Source: Mesobacillus sp. AQ2 (lineage in GTDB: Bacteria; Bacillota; Bacilli; Bacillales; Cytobacillaceae). From it: a stretch of 64,000 nucleotides of DNA. A model generated the notes under the pieces. It saw only the letters and a program-made list of their open reading frames with translations, was not told the DNA's origin and searched no databases. Of the stretch, positions 45,649-54,912 are shown in pieces. The stretch is from assembly GCF_030122805.1 (NCBI RefSeq), contig NZ_CP126080.1, forward strand, positions 4,739,960 through 4,803,959. The letters are read 5' to 3'. The stretch's first letter is position 1. Each line of letters starts with the position of its first letter. A program made the translations under genes and the position numbers.

Positions 45649-46749
45649 TTATACATTAAAGCGGAAGTGGATGATGTCTCCGTCTTTCACTTCATACTCT
45701 TTACCCTCAAGGCGGACCTTTCCGGCTTCCTTGGCAGCTGTCATTGACCCCGCTGCAAGAAGGTCATCGTAGTGAACTGTTTCTGCGCGGATGAATCCTC
45801 GCTCGAAGTCAGAGTGGATGACGCCGGCACATTGAGGTGCCTTCATGCCGCGGCGGAATGTCCATGCGCGTACTTCCTGGACGCCGGCTGTGAAGTAGGT
45901 AGCCAGTCCAAGCAGGCTGTATGCTGCACGGATCAACTGGTCCAAACCTGATTCTTCAATTCCCAGCTCTTCAAGGAACATTTCCTTTTCTTCGCCTTCA
46001 AGCTCAGCAATCTCTTCCTCGATTTTCGCACTGATGACAATCACTTCCGCATTGTCCTTTTCTGCAAATTCGCGGACTTTCTGCACATACTCATTGTCGC
46101 TAGGGTCTGCGACATCTTCCTCGCCAACGTTGGCAACGTAAAGCATTGGCTTGATTGTCAATAAGTGAAGCTGCTTGACGATTTTCATTTCTTCTTCAGT
46201 GAATTCCACTGCGCGAGCTGGCTGTTCAGCTTCAAATGCTTCACGCAAACGTGCCAGAATCGGAAACTCAATAGAAGCTTCCTTATCTTTTTGTTTAGCC
46301 AATTTCTCAACACGGCTGATTCTTTTTTCAACAGATTCCATGTCAGCCAGAATCAATTCCAGGTTAATAACCTCAATATCAGATATTGGGTCTACTTTAC
46401 CTGCAACGTGAGTAATATTGTCATCCGCAAAGCAGCGAACAACCTGACAGATTGCATCTACCTGGCGGATATGTGAAAGAAACTTGTTACCCAGTCCTTC
46501 ACCCTTGCTCGCACCTTTAACGATGCCGGCAATGTCAGTGAATTCAAAAGCAGTCGGCACCGTCTTTTTCGGCTGGACCAGCTCAGTCAATTTAGTTAAA
46601 CGATGATCAGGAACCTCGACGATTCCGACATTCGGGTCAATCGTACAGAACGGATAGTTGGCTGATTCAGCACCAGCCTGTGTGATCGCATTAAACAATG
46701 TTGACTTCCCGACGTTAGGAAGCCCAACAATACCTGCTGTTAAAGCCAT
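45649..46749 (-). CDS. ychF: Redox-regulated ribosome-binding ATPase YchF (OLA1 type)
   Basis: The 366-residue P-loop protein has GLPNVGKSTLFNAIT (Walker A), DIAGIVKGASKGEGLGNKFL (switch region) and a C-terminal TGS domain (TAGVQEVRAWTFRRGMKAPQ, EYEVKDGDIIHFRF). It prefers ATP and binds ribosomes. ATG at 46749 follows GAGGAG; an earlier in-frame ATG at 46758 lies too close. It matches yyaF in B. subtilis, upstream of rpsF. Confidence 0.96.
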   Translation of the reverse strand: MALTAGIVGLPNVGKSTLFNAITQAGAESANYPFCTIDPNVGIVEVPDHRLTKLTELVQPKKTVPTAFEFTDIAGIVKGASKGEGLGNKFLSHIRQVDAICQVVRCFADDNITHVAGKVDPISDIEVINLELILADMESVEKRISRVEKLAKQKDKEASIEFPILARLREAFEAEQPARAVEFTEEEMKIVKQLHLLTIKPMLYVANVGEEDVADPSDNEYVQKVREFAEKDNAEVIVISAKIEEEIAELEGEEKEMFLEELGIEESGLDQLIRAAYSLLGLATYFTAGVQEVRAWTFRRGMKAPQCAGVIHSDFERGFIRAETVHYDDLLAAGSMTAAKEAGKVRLEGKEYEVKDGDIIHFRFNV

Positions 46750-46892
46750 CCATGTCACTCCTCTATTTAAAAATGTATCTATTCAAGCAAGAATCACCTA
46801 AACGATTTTTTCCTCTCACAATTATAGAGATTACAGGGGGAAAAGACAAGCTTGTAAAAAAGAGCAAGCCTCTTGGTGCCCTATTGAAGGGG

Positions 46893-47422
46893 AAATGTAT
46901 GTCCTTTCCGCCTGAATGGTGACCTTATAGTGCTGAATTCGTCTGCATAAGGGTATCTTTTCGCTTGAATGATACCCTTATAGAGATGGATTCGCCCACA
47001 TAAGGGTATCTTTCCGCTTGAATGGTACCCTTATAGAGATGGATTCGCCCACATAAGGGTATCTTTCCGCTTGAATGGTACCCTTATAGAGATGGATTTG
47101 CCCACATAAGGGTTTCTTTCCGCTTGAATGGTACCCTTATAGAGATGAAATTGACTGCATAAGGGTATCTTTCTGATTGAATGGTGACCTTATGGAGGTG
47201 GAATTGACTGCATAAGGGTATCTTTTCGCTTGAATGGTGACCTTATGGAGGTGGAATTGACTGCATAAGGGTATCTTTTCGCTTGAATGGTGACCTTTTA
47301 GAGCTGAAATTGACTGCATAAGGGTATCTTCTTGCCTGAATGGTACACTTATAGAGATAGATTTGCCCACATAAGGGTATCTTTCCACTCGAATGGTGTC
47401 CTCATGAAATTGGGATTGCTAT
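46893..47422. repeat. Ten tandem 53-bp units with internal inverted repeat
   Basis: CATAAGGGTATC recurs at 46946, 46999, 47052, 47105, 47158, 47211, 47264, 47317 and 47370, exactly 53 bp apart. A degenerate unit lies before them at 46893. In most units ATAAGGGTA pairs with TACCCTTAT about 17 bases on. The last units diverge. An 83-codon minus-strand frame here is a product of the periodicity, not a gene. The array fills the ychF-yyaE gap. Confidence 0.95.
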
Positions 47423-47437
47423 CCTCTCCACCCAAAT

Positions 47438-47468
47438 TAAAAAAACCGCACTCTCTATTAAAGTGCGG
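47438..47468 (-). terminator. Terminator of yyaE
   Basis: CCGCACT / AGTGCGG stem with T7 on the minus strand. Confidence 0.85.
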
Positions 47469-47479
47469 CAACCAATCCA

Positions 47480-49480
47480 TCATCCTTTTTCCACTTTTTC
47501 AATATTGACCAGGCAATCATAAAGGGTGCTGCCGAGGCCGTTGTCTGATTCTCGGCTGGATGTCAGCTGGTTGACTGAGCCGCCGAAACGGGCGCTCAAG
47601 CCTTCATCGATATTAACCGTTCCCGGATGGGCCATTTTAAAAATGGAAACCGTCCCTTTCACTTCTCCTCTGTCGTTCCATACCCGCACATAATCCTGAT
47701 CTTTCAAGCCTTTTTCGGCAGCGACGCTTTCGGCGATTTCCACTTTCAAATATGGTTCTGGCTGGAACAGGTGGAAATGTTGCGAATGGTTTGAACGCAG
47801 CGGATGAATCGTCAGCAATGTATAAGGGTATTTTTCAGCTAGCTCGGAATTGGTCCATTTTGTTTCGGTTGGCAGCGACAGCTTGATTTTTCCGTCCGCA
47901 ACGGCGGATGAAGTGAATTCATACTTGCCGCTTGGCGTTTTGAAACTCCTGTCTGCCCAGGGAATTTTATCAACGGGAAGCTCAGCGAACTTTTCCACAC
48001 GGATTTTATCAAGACTGATGCCCTTTTCAGTCAAAGCTGCAAGCCCCATGCCGATGAATTCTTCTCTGGTAAAATTAAATTCGTCCCCAAACCCTAATCT
48101 TGTTGCTAGTTCTTCCCAGATCCATGCGTCTGGCTTGGCCTCACCCGGCGGTTCTACAAGTTTTGGGCCATGGTTCACATAATGATGGTACATCGACGAA
48201 TAATATACATCCTCCACTTCAAAAGCGGTCGCGGCTGGTAGAACATAATCAGCAAGTTCGGCTGTATCTGTCATGAACTGGTCAATCACGACGAGAGTTT
48301 CGAGCGATTCAAATGCCTTCCGAACCCGATTTGTGTCAGGAACCTGCGTCAGCGGGTTGCCGCAGGTGACGATCCCCATTTTGATTTCTGGATCCACAGC
48401 GCTAAGAATCCCCTCGGCCTGCCTCATCATCGTGAACGTGCGTGAAGCCTTCTTTTGTTCAGGCATCGCCATGTTCTGATAATCAAAGCTCTGCCCTACC
48501 TGTTTGTTGGCATAATTGGCTCCGCCGCCCGCAATTCCAATATTGCCGCTGACAGCGACCAGTGCGTCAAGAAGTCTAATCGTGTTGCCTCCATTTTCAT
48601 AGCGCTGCATTCCAAGGCCCATGATCGTGGAAACCGGGCGGTCAGCATAAACCCCTGCAAGAAGGGTAATGATTTCGGCCGGAACCTCTGTCACTTGACT
48701 GATATATTCTAACGTCACGCTATCCAGCAGAGTCTTCAAGTCCTCGAACCCTACCGTCTGATTTGCCAAAAACTCAACGTCCTGCAGCTCCATCCGGAGC
48801 AACTCTTTCATGATGCCCGCCGCTAACAGCCCATCGAAGCCAGGCTTAATGGAGATATATTCATTCGCCAGCTTGGCAGTTGCATTATAAATAGGGTCAA
48901 TTACATATATCTTCGTGCCATTTTTTTTCACAGCCTGGAGGTTCTGAAAAAGGTGCATATTCGTCCGGGCGACATTCCTGCCCCAGATGACGACATGTTT
49001 GCTATTTTCCAAATCCTCAGGTGCATGGCTGTACGCGTCACCGAAATCCCAGTTCTGTGCCTCAATACCAGAGCCCCAGCAGATTGAACCTGTCAATTCA
49101 GTCACTCCGCCATAAAGATTGAAAAAGCGGCTGTCTAAATTGGAAAGCAAACCACTGTTGGAGTAATCATGGCTGTGTAAAACGGAAATGGTACCAAAAT
49201 TATCTTTATAATAGGCCAGTTTTTCAGCAATTTCACCTAACGCCTGCTCCCAGGAAATCTGCTGGAATCTGCCCTCGATTTTTTTCAGTGGATAGAGCAA
49301 GCGATCTTCTGAGTTCGCCCTGTTCTCAAGCATCCTGCCGCGGCCGCAAATTTTGCCCTGGGTAATAGGGTGCTCGGGGTTGCCTTCTACCTTTGTTACT
49401 TTTCCGTCCTCCACGGTAACAAGGAACCCGCAGCTGTCCCAGCAATTCAACGGACAGGCTGAATGATGTACTGTTGCCAT
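47480..49480 (-). CDS. yyaE: Molybdopterin-dependent oxidoreductase (YyaE-like)
   Basis: The 666-residue protein has the DMSO reductase family order: an N-terminal 4Fe-4S site (CPLNCWDSC...GKICGRG), the pterin-binding domains (HSHDYSNSG, NVARTNMH, YVIDPIYNATAK) and the C-terminal molybdopterin dinucleotide domain (LLTIHPLRSNHSQHF, VRVWNDRGEVKG). Substrate is unknown; it is annotated as a formate dehydrogenase-like oxidase in relatives. No partner subunit is adjacent. ATG at 49480 is spaced correctly from GGGGAG; an ATG at 49516 has no ribosome site. Confidence 0.88.
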   Translation of the reverse strand: MATVHHSACPLNCWDSCGFLVTVEDGKVTKVEGNPEHPITQGKICGRGRMLENRANSEDRLLYPLKKIEGRFQQISWEQALGEIAEKLAYYKDNFGTISVLHSHDYSNSGLLSNLDSRFFNLYGGVTELTGSICWGSGIEAQNWDFGDAYSHAPEDLENSKHVVIWGRNVARTNMHLFQNLQAVKKNGTKIYVIDPIYNATAKLANEYISIKPGFDGLLAAGIMKELLRMELQDVEFLANQTVGFEDLKTLLDSVTLEYISQVTEVPAEIITLLAGVYADRPVSTIMGLGMQRYENGGNTIRLLDALVAVSGNIGIAGGGANYANKQVGQSFDYQNMAMPEQKKASRTFTMMRQAEGILSAVDPEIKMGIVTCGNPLTQVPDTNRVRKAFESLETLVVIDQFMTDTAELADYVLPAATAFEVEDVYYSSMYHHYVNHGPKLVEPPGEAKPDAWIWEELATRLGFGDEFNFTREEFIGMGLAALTEKGISLDKIRVEKFAELPVDKIPWADRSFKTPSGKYEFTSSAVADGKIKLSLPTETKWTNSELAEKYPYTLLTIHPLRSNHSQHFHLFQPEPYLKVEIAESVAAEKGLKDQDYVRVWNDRGEVKGTVSIFKMAHPGTVNIDEGLSARFGGSVNQLTSSRESDNGLGSTLYDCLVNIEKVEKG

Positions 49481-49565
49481 TTCCTCATCTCCCCACTTCT
49501 TCTCTATATCGTTCATTAATTTTAATACTAAGGATAATACAATATTGATAAAAAAAGAAGCAGGA

Positions 49566-49766
49566 TTATTCTCCCTGCTTCGATAAAACCTTCTTCACTT
49601 TTCGTGTGAACTCTTTTCTTGGAATTAAGACACTGTGCTCGCAGCCTTCACATTTGATTCGGATATCCATGCCAAGACGGATGATTTTCCACTTGTTGGT
49701 GCCGCAAGGATGTGGTTTTTTCATTTCAACAACATCATTCAGTTGAAACTCGTGCTCCAATTTCAA
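49566..49766 (-). CDS. DUF951 family small protein
   Basis: The 66-residue protein has two cysteine pairs or singles (KPHPCGTNKW, IKCEGCEHSVLIPR), a pattern of DUF951, which may bind zinc and nucleic acid. It lies 11 bp after the mechanosensitive channel gene in the same operon. Function unknown. Confidence 0.88.
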   Translation of the reverse strand: MKLEHEFQLNDVVEMKKPHPCGTNKWKIIRLGMDIRIKCEGCEHSVLIPRKEFTRKVKKVLSKQGE

Positions 49767-49777
49767 AACCTCCTTGT

Positions 49778-50686
49778 TTATTTACCGAATTCTTTCTGCT
49801 CTCCGCCTTCCTGGCGTGAGTACATGACCATACGAGGAAATGGAATTTCAATTCCATTTTCATCAAGAACTAGTTTGATGTCCTTGCGCATCTTTCTTCC
49901 AATATACCAATGCTTCATCGGAAGAGTTTCCGCAACAATCCGCAGGATGACTTCAGACGCTGCGAATTGCTGAACCCCTAAAAGCTCTGGCGTCTTGACG
50001 AGTTCAGGATATTTCTCAGTCGTTGTCTCGAGGTACTCCTGGATGACTTTTTCTGCGTGATCTATATCCCCTTCATAAGCAATGCCGATATCCAGGACAG
50101 CGACACTGTTATAAAGCGAAAAATTGGTGACTTCCACGATACTTCCGTTGGGCAAAATATTCATTTCCCCTGTAAAGTTTTTAATCTTCGTCGTCCGCAG
50201 CCCGATTTCCTCCACAGTTCCTTCAAATTGGCCAATTCTTACATAATCTCCTACCGAGAATTGGTCTTCGAAAATAATGAAGAAGCCGGTGATGATGTCT
50301 TTCACGAGACTTTGTGCACCGAAGCCGACTGCCAAACCGACAATCCCGGCACCGGCAAGCATCGCCTTTACATCAATTGTCAGCGCTGCAAGAATGGACA
50401 TAATCGCAATAAAATAGACAACATATGATAGCACATTTTCCAGCAATTTCATTAAGGTAGCTTCACGCCGTTCCGTAATCCGGAGAGGTCCTCTCGTCCT
50501 GACCTTAAAGAAGTTGCGGATTGCAATCTTTCCGACTCGGATAAACAAGCCAGTTATGATCAGGATTGCAATGATTTTCAAAACACCTTCCCCAATTGCA
50601 AACCAAAGCTTATCGTCCGTGAGTTGATTGCTTATATTATTTAAAACTTTCTGCGTCCTTGTCAGACTCTCTTCTGCTTTCGTCAT
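49778..50686 (-). CDS. Small-conductance mechanosensitive channel, MscS family
   Basis: The 302-residue protein has an N-terminal anchor and three spans. The pore-lining TM3 is Gly/Ala-rich (MLAGAGIVGLAVGFGAQSLV), followed by the beta domain (FSVGDYVRIGQFEGTVEEIG) and the C-terminal alpha/beta vestibule. It releases solutes on hypo-osmotic shock. The frame extends to ATG 50716 with no ribosome site; ATG at 50686 follows GCAGGTGA and is preferred. In operon with the DUF951 gene. Confidence 0.9.
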   Translation of the reverse strand: MTKAEESLTRTQKVLNNISNQLTDDKLWFAIGEGVLKIIAILIITGLFIRVGKIAIRNFFKVRTRGPLRITERREATLMKLLENVLSYVVYFIAIMSILAALTIDVKAMLAGAGIVGLAVGFGAQSLVKDIITGFFIIFEDQFSVGDYVRIGQFEGTVEEIGLRTTKIKNFTGEMNILPNGSIVEVTNFSLYNSVAVLDIGIAYEGDIDHAEKVIQEYLETTTEKYPELVKTPELLGVQQFAASEVILRIVAETLPMKHWYIGRKMRKDIKLVLDENGIEIPFPRMVMYSRQEGGEQKEFGK

Positions 50687-50885
50687 TTTTTTCACCTGCC
50701 CGTAAAATTCATCCATCTATCAAACGTTATGTAACAAAGTAGAAGATTTCATACAAACACATCCATTTTAACAAGTTTTATAATGTAGTTAAAGAAGAGT
50801 GTTTGCCTGATGGCATAACAACATTTAAAAAGGTTGATTCCTCTCCTTTTATTGGAGTTGATGACGCAAAATATTGTTTTTACTC

Positions 50886-51175
50886 CTGTTGATTGTAGTG
50901 GAAGGTGCGTAGACTCCTCCAAAAATGCTAACGCATTTCCATCGTGCGTGGGCTAATTCGAGGAAGCTATTCAGTGTCCTGCGGGCTTGCTTAGCTGGTC
51001 AGGTGAGACCTAGGTGAAATGATTCACGTGAGGAATCATTTGCACCCCGCAGGAGCATAGCGACGATGAGGCTCAGCGCCAGCCCCAAGGAAGAATTGCT
51101 TATGAAAAAGACGGCAGTTGGTCTTTTTCATATTCTTCCAGCGGAAAGCGAAGCTCCTGGAACGAAAATCAACAG
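50886..51175. repeat. Long structured Bacillus-type intergenic repeat
   Basis: It opens CTGTTGATTGTAGTGGAAGG and closes GGAACGAAAATCAACAG, so its ends pair. Internal palindromes include CCTGCGGG...CCCGCAGG and TGATTC...GAATCA. The opening, TGCGTAGACTCCT, GTGAGACC and GCGGAAAGCGAAGC segments fit an abundant Bacillus repeat. A 47-bp deletion form is at 62888. The rest of 50687-51395 holds no gene. Confidence 0.75.
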
Positions 51176-51339
51176 CCTTGTTCAACAGAATCATTTCATT
51201 ATATTAATATAACATCAACACTTTTTAAAAGGGCCCATAACATCAAAAACCTTCGTTGGTAAAAATAAGACCTTATACCTCTATAAAAGATTCACTGCTC
51301 CAAAAGACCCTGTTTAAATCTTTCTGTTTACAGGTATGT

Positions 51340-51375
51340 ATAGATTACAAAAAAAGTCCGTATACTGATAGTACG
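51340..51375 (+). promoter_or_regulatory. Possible forespore sigma promoter of yyaC
   Basis: TGTATA at 51336-51341 and CGTATACTGA about 16 bases later resemble sigma-F/sigma-G elements. yyaC is a forespore gene in B. subtilis. The match is imperfect. Confidence 0.3.
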
Positions 51376-51395
51376 AATTTTAAGGAGTTGATCCA

Positions 51396-52028
51396 ATGAA
51401 TCTCAAAAACCATTTTTTCGAGCGGAAAAACAGTGTGGCGAAAATCAATCATGAGGATGAGCTGGCGGCCGAAAAGCTGGCTTCTGAAATCCTGGACCTT
51501 CTTCCTAACTTCAGTGCCAGGCCCATTGTTTTTGTCTGCATTGGAACTGACCGCTCCACCGGTGATTCATTGGGTCCGCTGATCGGAACACTGCTGGAAG
51601 AAAAGGATATCGCTCCATATCATGTGTATGGGACGCTCGATGATCCGATACATGCTGTCAATATGGATGCCAAGCTGACGGAAATCAAGCAAAAGCACTT
51701 TAATCCATTCATAATCGGCATAGACGCATGTCTTGGACGTTTGAAAAGCGTCGGCTCGATCCAGGTTGCCAATGGGCCTGTCAAGCCAGGTGCCGGTGTG
51801 AACAAGGAACTGCCGGAAGTCGGGGATATGCATATTACAGGAATTGTTAATGTCAGCGGTTTTATGGAGTTCTTCGTTTTACAGAACACAAGATTGAATC
51901 TCGTGCTAAAAATGGCCAAAACGATTGCGAACGGCATTTTCGAAAGCAGCCAGCAACGATCCAGGAAACAGGATTGGCCAAAGCTGAATTGGGACCTTGA
52001 AGCTGAACAGCCTACGGTTGTGGAATGA
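51396..52028 (+). CDS. yyaC: Spore protease YyaC (Gpr-like fold)
   Basis: The 210-residue protein has FVCIGTDRSTGDSLGPLIGT near residue 45, then IIGIDACLGRLKSVGSIQVA and VGDMHITGIVNVSGFMEFFV, all diagnostic of YyaC. It is made in the developing forespore and is structurally like the germination protease that degrades small acid-soluble spore proteins. It is the only plus-strand gene of this block and is followed by a strong terminator. Confidence 0.93.
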   Translation: MNLKNHFFERKNSVAKINHEDELAAEKLASEILDLLPNFSARPIVFVCIGTDRSTGDSLGPLIGTLLEEKDIAPYHVYGTLDDPIHAVNMDAKLTEIKQKHFNPFIIGIDACLGRLKSVGSIQVANGPVKPGAGVNKELPEVGDMHITGIVNVSGFMEFFVLQNTRLNLVLKMAKTIANGIFESSQQRSRKQDWPKLNWDLEAEQPTVVE

Positions 52029-52037
52029 CGATAGTGT

Positions 52038-52071
52038 AAAACGCCGGGAGATGATCTCCCGGCGTAATTTT
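52038..52071 (+). terminator. Terminator of yyaC
   Basis: ACGCCGGGAGAT / ATCTCCCGGCGT perfect stem, then TAATTTT. Confidence 0.9.
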
Positions 52072-52162
52072 ATGCCAAAATGGCAATCCACAACCTTTAA
52101 GAGCGTGACATTCAATAGAGCATCCAGAGTTTAGCGGCGAGAGCAAACTAGGATCTCGCGCT

Positions 52163-52873
52163 TCAAACTCCGATCATATAATGCGAAATCATGACAAGTA
52201 CAGCTGTAACCAGTATGCCGGGCAGGAGGTTCGCTACCCTGATTTTAGTCAGGCCAATCATGTTCAAACCGATGGCAAAAATCATCACCCCTCCTGTTGC
52301 GGTCAGCTCAAGGATGAAGCTGTCCATCAATGCCTGCGGAATCAGCTTATCGATTTGCGTTGCAAATAATGCGATACTTCCCTGATAGATCACGACTGGT
52401 ATCGCTGAAAAAAGCACCCCAATACCAAGTGTGGTAGTGAGGATTAGTGCCGTGAAGCCGTCAATGATCGCTTTGGTATATAAGACGTCATGGTCGCCTC
52501 GGATCCCGCTGTCAAGTGCCCCGATAATCGCCATTGCCCCAATGACAAAAATCAACGTCGCGGTGACAAACCCCTGGGAAATGCTGCCCTCTCCTTTTGA
52601 GCCTATCTTACTTTCAAGCCAGTCCCCGACTGCATTCAGCTTATCCTCAAGCTTCCATGCCTCCCCAAGCACTGCACCGATTACCAGACTTAAGATGACG
52701 ATCAGGAAATTGGCGCTCTTAAAGCCCATCTGCAGGCCCAGCACCATAACGGCAAGCCCGATGGCATGCATGACGGTGGCTTTCATATTTTCAGGTATTT
52801 TCGTCAGCAGCCTGCCCAATAAGGTTCCGATGATGATCAATAAACCATTCACCATGGTGCCAAGTAAAAACAT
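52163..52873 (-). CDS. DUF554 membrane protein (YdfK/YqgA-like)
   Basis: The 236-residue protein has seven membrane spans with glycine-rich segments (GTMVNGLLIIIGTLLGRLLT, GAMAIIGALDSGIRGDH, TATGGVMIFAIGLNMIGLTK) typical of DUF554. It is probably a transporter or channel; no substrate is known. ATG at 52873 follows AGGTG with six bases between; the frame's GTG at 52882 overlaps that site. Lies between yyaC and spo0J. Confidence 0.88.
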   Translation of the reverse strand: MFLLGTMVNGLLIIIGTLLGRLLTKIPENMKATVMHAIGLAVMVLGLQMGFKSANFLIVILSLVIGAVLGEAWKLEDKLNAVGDWLESKIGSKGEGSISQGFVTATLIFVIGAMAIIGALDSGIRGDHDVLYTKAIIDGFTALILTTTLGIGVLFSAIPVVIYQGSIALFATQIDKLIPQALMDSFILELTATGGVMIFAIGLNMIGLTKIRVANLLPGILVTAVLVMISHYMIGV

Positions 52874-53004
52874 ATTGTTCACCTATTTTCAGTTTTAGTT
52901 ATGTAAGGCTTTTTTCGCATTAAGTGTTGCTATGCAACTCCGTGATGAATAGTTGAAAGCAATAAGGGTGGGTGAAAGCAACAAAACGCACGAAAAGCCT
53001 ATGT

Positions 53005-53033
53005 AAAAAAAGAAGCCATCAAAATGATAGCTT
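53005..53033 (-). terminator. Terminator of soj-spo0J
   Basis: AAGC.ATCA / TGAT.GCTT hairpin with T7 on the minus strand, overlapping the parB stop. Confidence 0.75.
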
Positions 53034-53880
53034 AGGAATTTTGCTTGTCTAATAATTCAAGGATTCGCTCCAGATCATCTTTAGAGAAAAACTCAATTTC
53101 AATTTTCCCCTTGTTTTTTGATTGCTTGATGTTAACCGTGGTGCCAAAGCGTTCACGAAGCGAGGTTTCCCGCTCGCGGATGAATACGTCCTTGGTCACT
53201 TTTTCGGTTTTTGTTTCACGTGGAACGACCTCGTTCATTTCCTGGATAAGCTGTTCAAGCTGGCGTACATTCATGCCTTCTTTAAGGATTTTATCGACAA
53301 GGACAGAAAGCTTGTCTTTCTTTCTTAAACCAAGAAGCGCACGGCCGTGCCCCATTGAGATTTTTCCTTCTGAAATAAGCTGCTGGATTTTCGGCGGCAG
53401 CGACAGCAACCGGATATGGTTTGCCAGGTGCGGCCGGCTTTTGCCCAGTCTTTTCGCCAGCTCTTCCTGTGTGAGCTTCAGCTTCTCAATCAAAGTTTGG
53501 TAGGCAATTCCCTCTTCAATCGGATTCAAATCTTCGCGTTGAAGGTTTTCCAGCACCGCAAGCTCCATCATTTGCTGTTCATTCAGCTCACGGACGACTG
53601 CCGGTACGGTTTCCAGCTTGGCTTCTTTTGCGGCACGGTAACGCCTTTCCCCTACTACGATTTCATAGCCTTTAATCGTTTTCCTGAGAATGATTGGCTG
53701 GAGGATTCCATGCTCCTGAATGGAAAGCTTCAATTCCTCGATCGCTTCTGGTTCAAAAACTTTTCGTGGTTGATATGGATTTGGTCTGATTTCCTTAATG
53801 CTTATTTCCTGGACCTTTTCTTCCTTTTCCGCTTCCATATTGAAGAAAGCATTCAATCCCTTACCTAAGCCTTTAGCCAT
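53032..53880 (-). CDS. spo0J: Chromosome partition protein ParB/Spo0J
   Basis: The 282-residue CTPase-clamp protein has the ParB N-terminal domain with CTP motif GERRYRAA, box II (ENLQREDLNPIEEG), the HTH (LTQEELAKRLGKSRPHLANH) and a C-terminal dimer domain. It loads at parS, spreads, and recruits SMC. ATG at 53880 (MAKGLGKGLNAFF) overlaps the soj stop by eight bases. A parS-like site lies inside the gene at 53212-53227. Confidence 0.97.
   Translation of the reverse strand: MAKGLGKGLNAFFNMEAEKEEKVQEISIKEIRPNPYQPRKVFEPEAIEELKLSIQEHGILQPIILRKTIKGYEIVVGERRYRAAKEAKLETVPAVVRELNEQQMMELAVLENLQREDLNPIEEGIAYQTLIEKLKLTQEELAKRLGKSRPHLANHIRLLSLPPKIQQLISEGKISMGHGRALLGLRKKDKLSVLVDKILKEGMNVRQLEQLIQEMNEVVPRETKTEKVTKDVFIRERETSLRERFGTTVNIKQSKNKGKIEIEFFSKDDLERILELLDKQNS
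53212..53227. promoter_or_regulatory. parS-like site inside spo0J
   Basis: TGTTTCACGTGGAACG matches the parS consensus at 14 of 16 positions. B. subtilis also carries a parS within spo0J. Confidence 0.75.
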
Positions 53881-54634
53881 TTGCAACCACTTCCTTTGCA
53901 AGATCTAAATAAACCTCTGCTCCGCGGGATTTTGGATCATAAATGATAATGGGCTCTCCATGGCTGGGAGCTTCACTCAGACGGACGTTCCTGGGAATGA
54001 TCGTCTGGTAAACCTTGTCCTGGAAGTACTTCTTCACTTCCTCAATCACTTGCAGACCAAGATTCGTACGTGCATCCAGCATCGTCAGCAAGACACCTTC
54101 AATCTTCAAATCCTGGTTCAAATGCTTCTGCACCAGACGAACCGTATTCAGTAGCTGGCTCAGTCCTTCAAGCGCATAATACTCGCATTGTACAGGAATG
54201 ATGACCGCATCAGAAGCTGTCAAAGCATTCAGGGTCAATAGTCCAAGTGATGGCGGACAGTCTATGATAATATAATCAAATCGGTCTTTTACTTCCTCAA
54301 GAGCCCGCTTCAGGCGAACTTCCCTCGAAATGGTAGGTACAAGCTCAATTTCCGCCCCAGCCAGCTGGATAGTTGCGGGAATCGTATATAGATTCTCAAC
54401 CGCGGTAGGATGGATTACCTTGCCCGCTTCCACATCATCTACGAGCACATCATAAATGCATTGTTCAACATCCGCTTTTTCTATGCCTACACCGCTCGTC
54501 GCATTTCCCTGAGGATCTGTATCGACAAGCAGCACTTTTTTCCCTATGTATGCCAGGCATGCACCGAGATTCACCGATGTCGTCGTCTTGCCGACTCCAC
54601 CCTTTTGATTCGCAATCGCGATGATTTTTCCCAC
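53873..54634 (-). CDS. soj: Chromosome partition ATPase ParA/Soj
   Basis: The 253-residue Walker-type ATPase has the deviant Walker A KGGVGKTTTS, Walker A' DTDPQGNATSG and DCPPSLGLL. It binds DNA nonspecifically as an ATP dimer, is stimulated by Spo0J, and in B. subtilis also controls DnaA activity. GTG at 54634 (VGKIIAIANQK) follows AGAAGG and gives the normal length; an upstream ATG at 54688 is not conserved. Confidence 0.97.
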   Translation of the reverse strand: MGKIIAIANQKGGVGKTTTSVNLGACLAYIGKKVLLVDTDPQGNATSGVGIEKADVEQCIYDVLVDDVEAGKVIHPTAVENLYTIPATIQLAGAEIELVPTISREVRLKRALEEVKDRFDYIIIDCPPSLGLLTLNALTASDAVIIPVQCEYYALEGLSQLLNTVRLVQKHLNQDLKIEGVLLTMLDARTNLGLQVIEEVKKYFQDKVYQTIIPRNVRLSEAPSHGEPIIIYDPKSRGAEVYLDLAKEVVANG

Positions 54635-54874
54635 ATTGTCACCTTCTTTCAAACCCATAAAAATCCTATTCAGCTTTTCCAAGCACATACGTAAAATAAG
54701 GCTTTTTCCAGCACCACGCCGAAAAAAGCAATCATGTATTCTATTTTATCATGAATTCTGACAGTTGATAGAATTTTTATGAAAAAGTAATACCACTGTG
54801 AAAATAGTAAACTAGTATTGGTTTCCAGAGTGTTATCGTTATGTGAACGGGATAAGGGCTTTCTGCTAAAAAAC

Positions 54875-54901
54875 AAAAAAGCAGGAGACAGCTTGTCCCC
54901 C
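54875..54901 (-). terminator. Terminator of noc
   Basis: GGGGGACAAGCTGTCTCC hairpin followed by TGCTTTTTT on the minus strand. Confidence 0.7.
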
Positions 54902-54912
54902 ACTTTCAATAG

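Noticed and set aside
47137..47388. 83-codon frame with internal amino acid repeats
   Set aside because: The 53-bp unit is not a multiple of three, so frames rotate; the frame is a by-product of the tandem array.
46893..47422. CRISPR array
   Set aside because: Same reason: the whole 53-bp unit repeats, and nothing corresponds to unique spacers.
51036..51190. Riboswitch upstream of yyaC
   Set aside because: The structure belongs to a dispersed repeat with a second copy elsewhere; no known riboswitch core was recognised.
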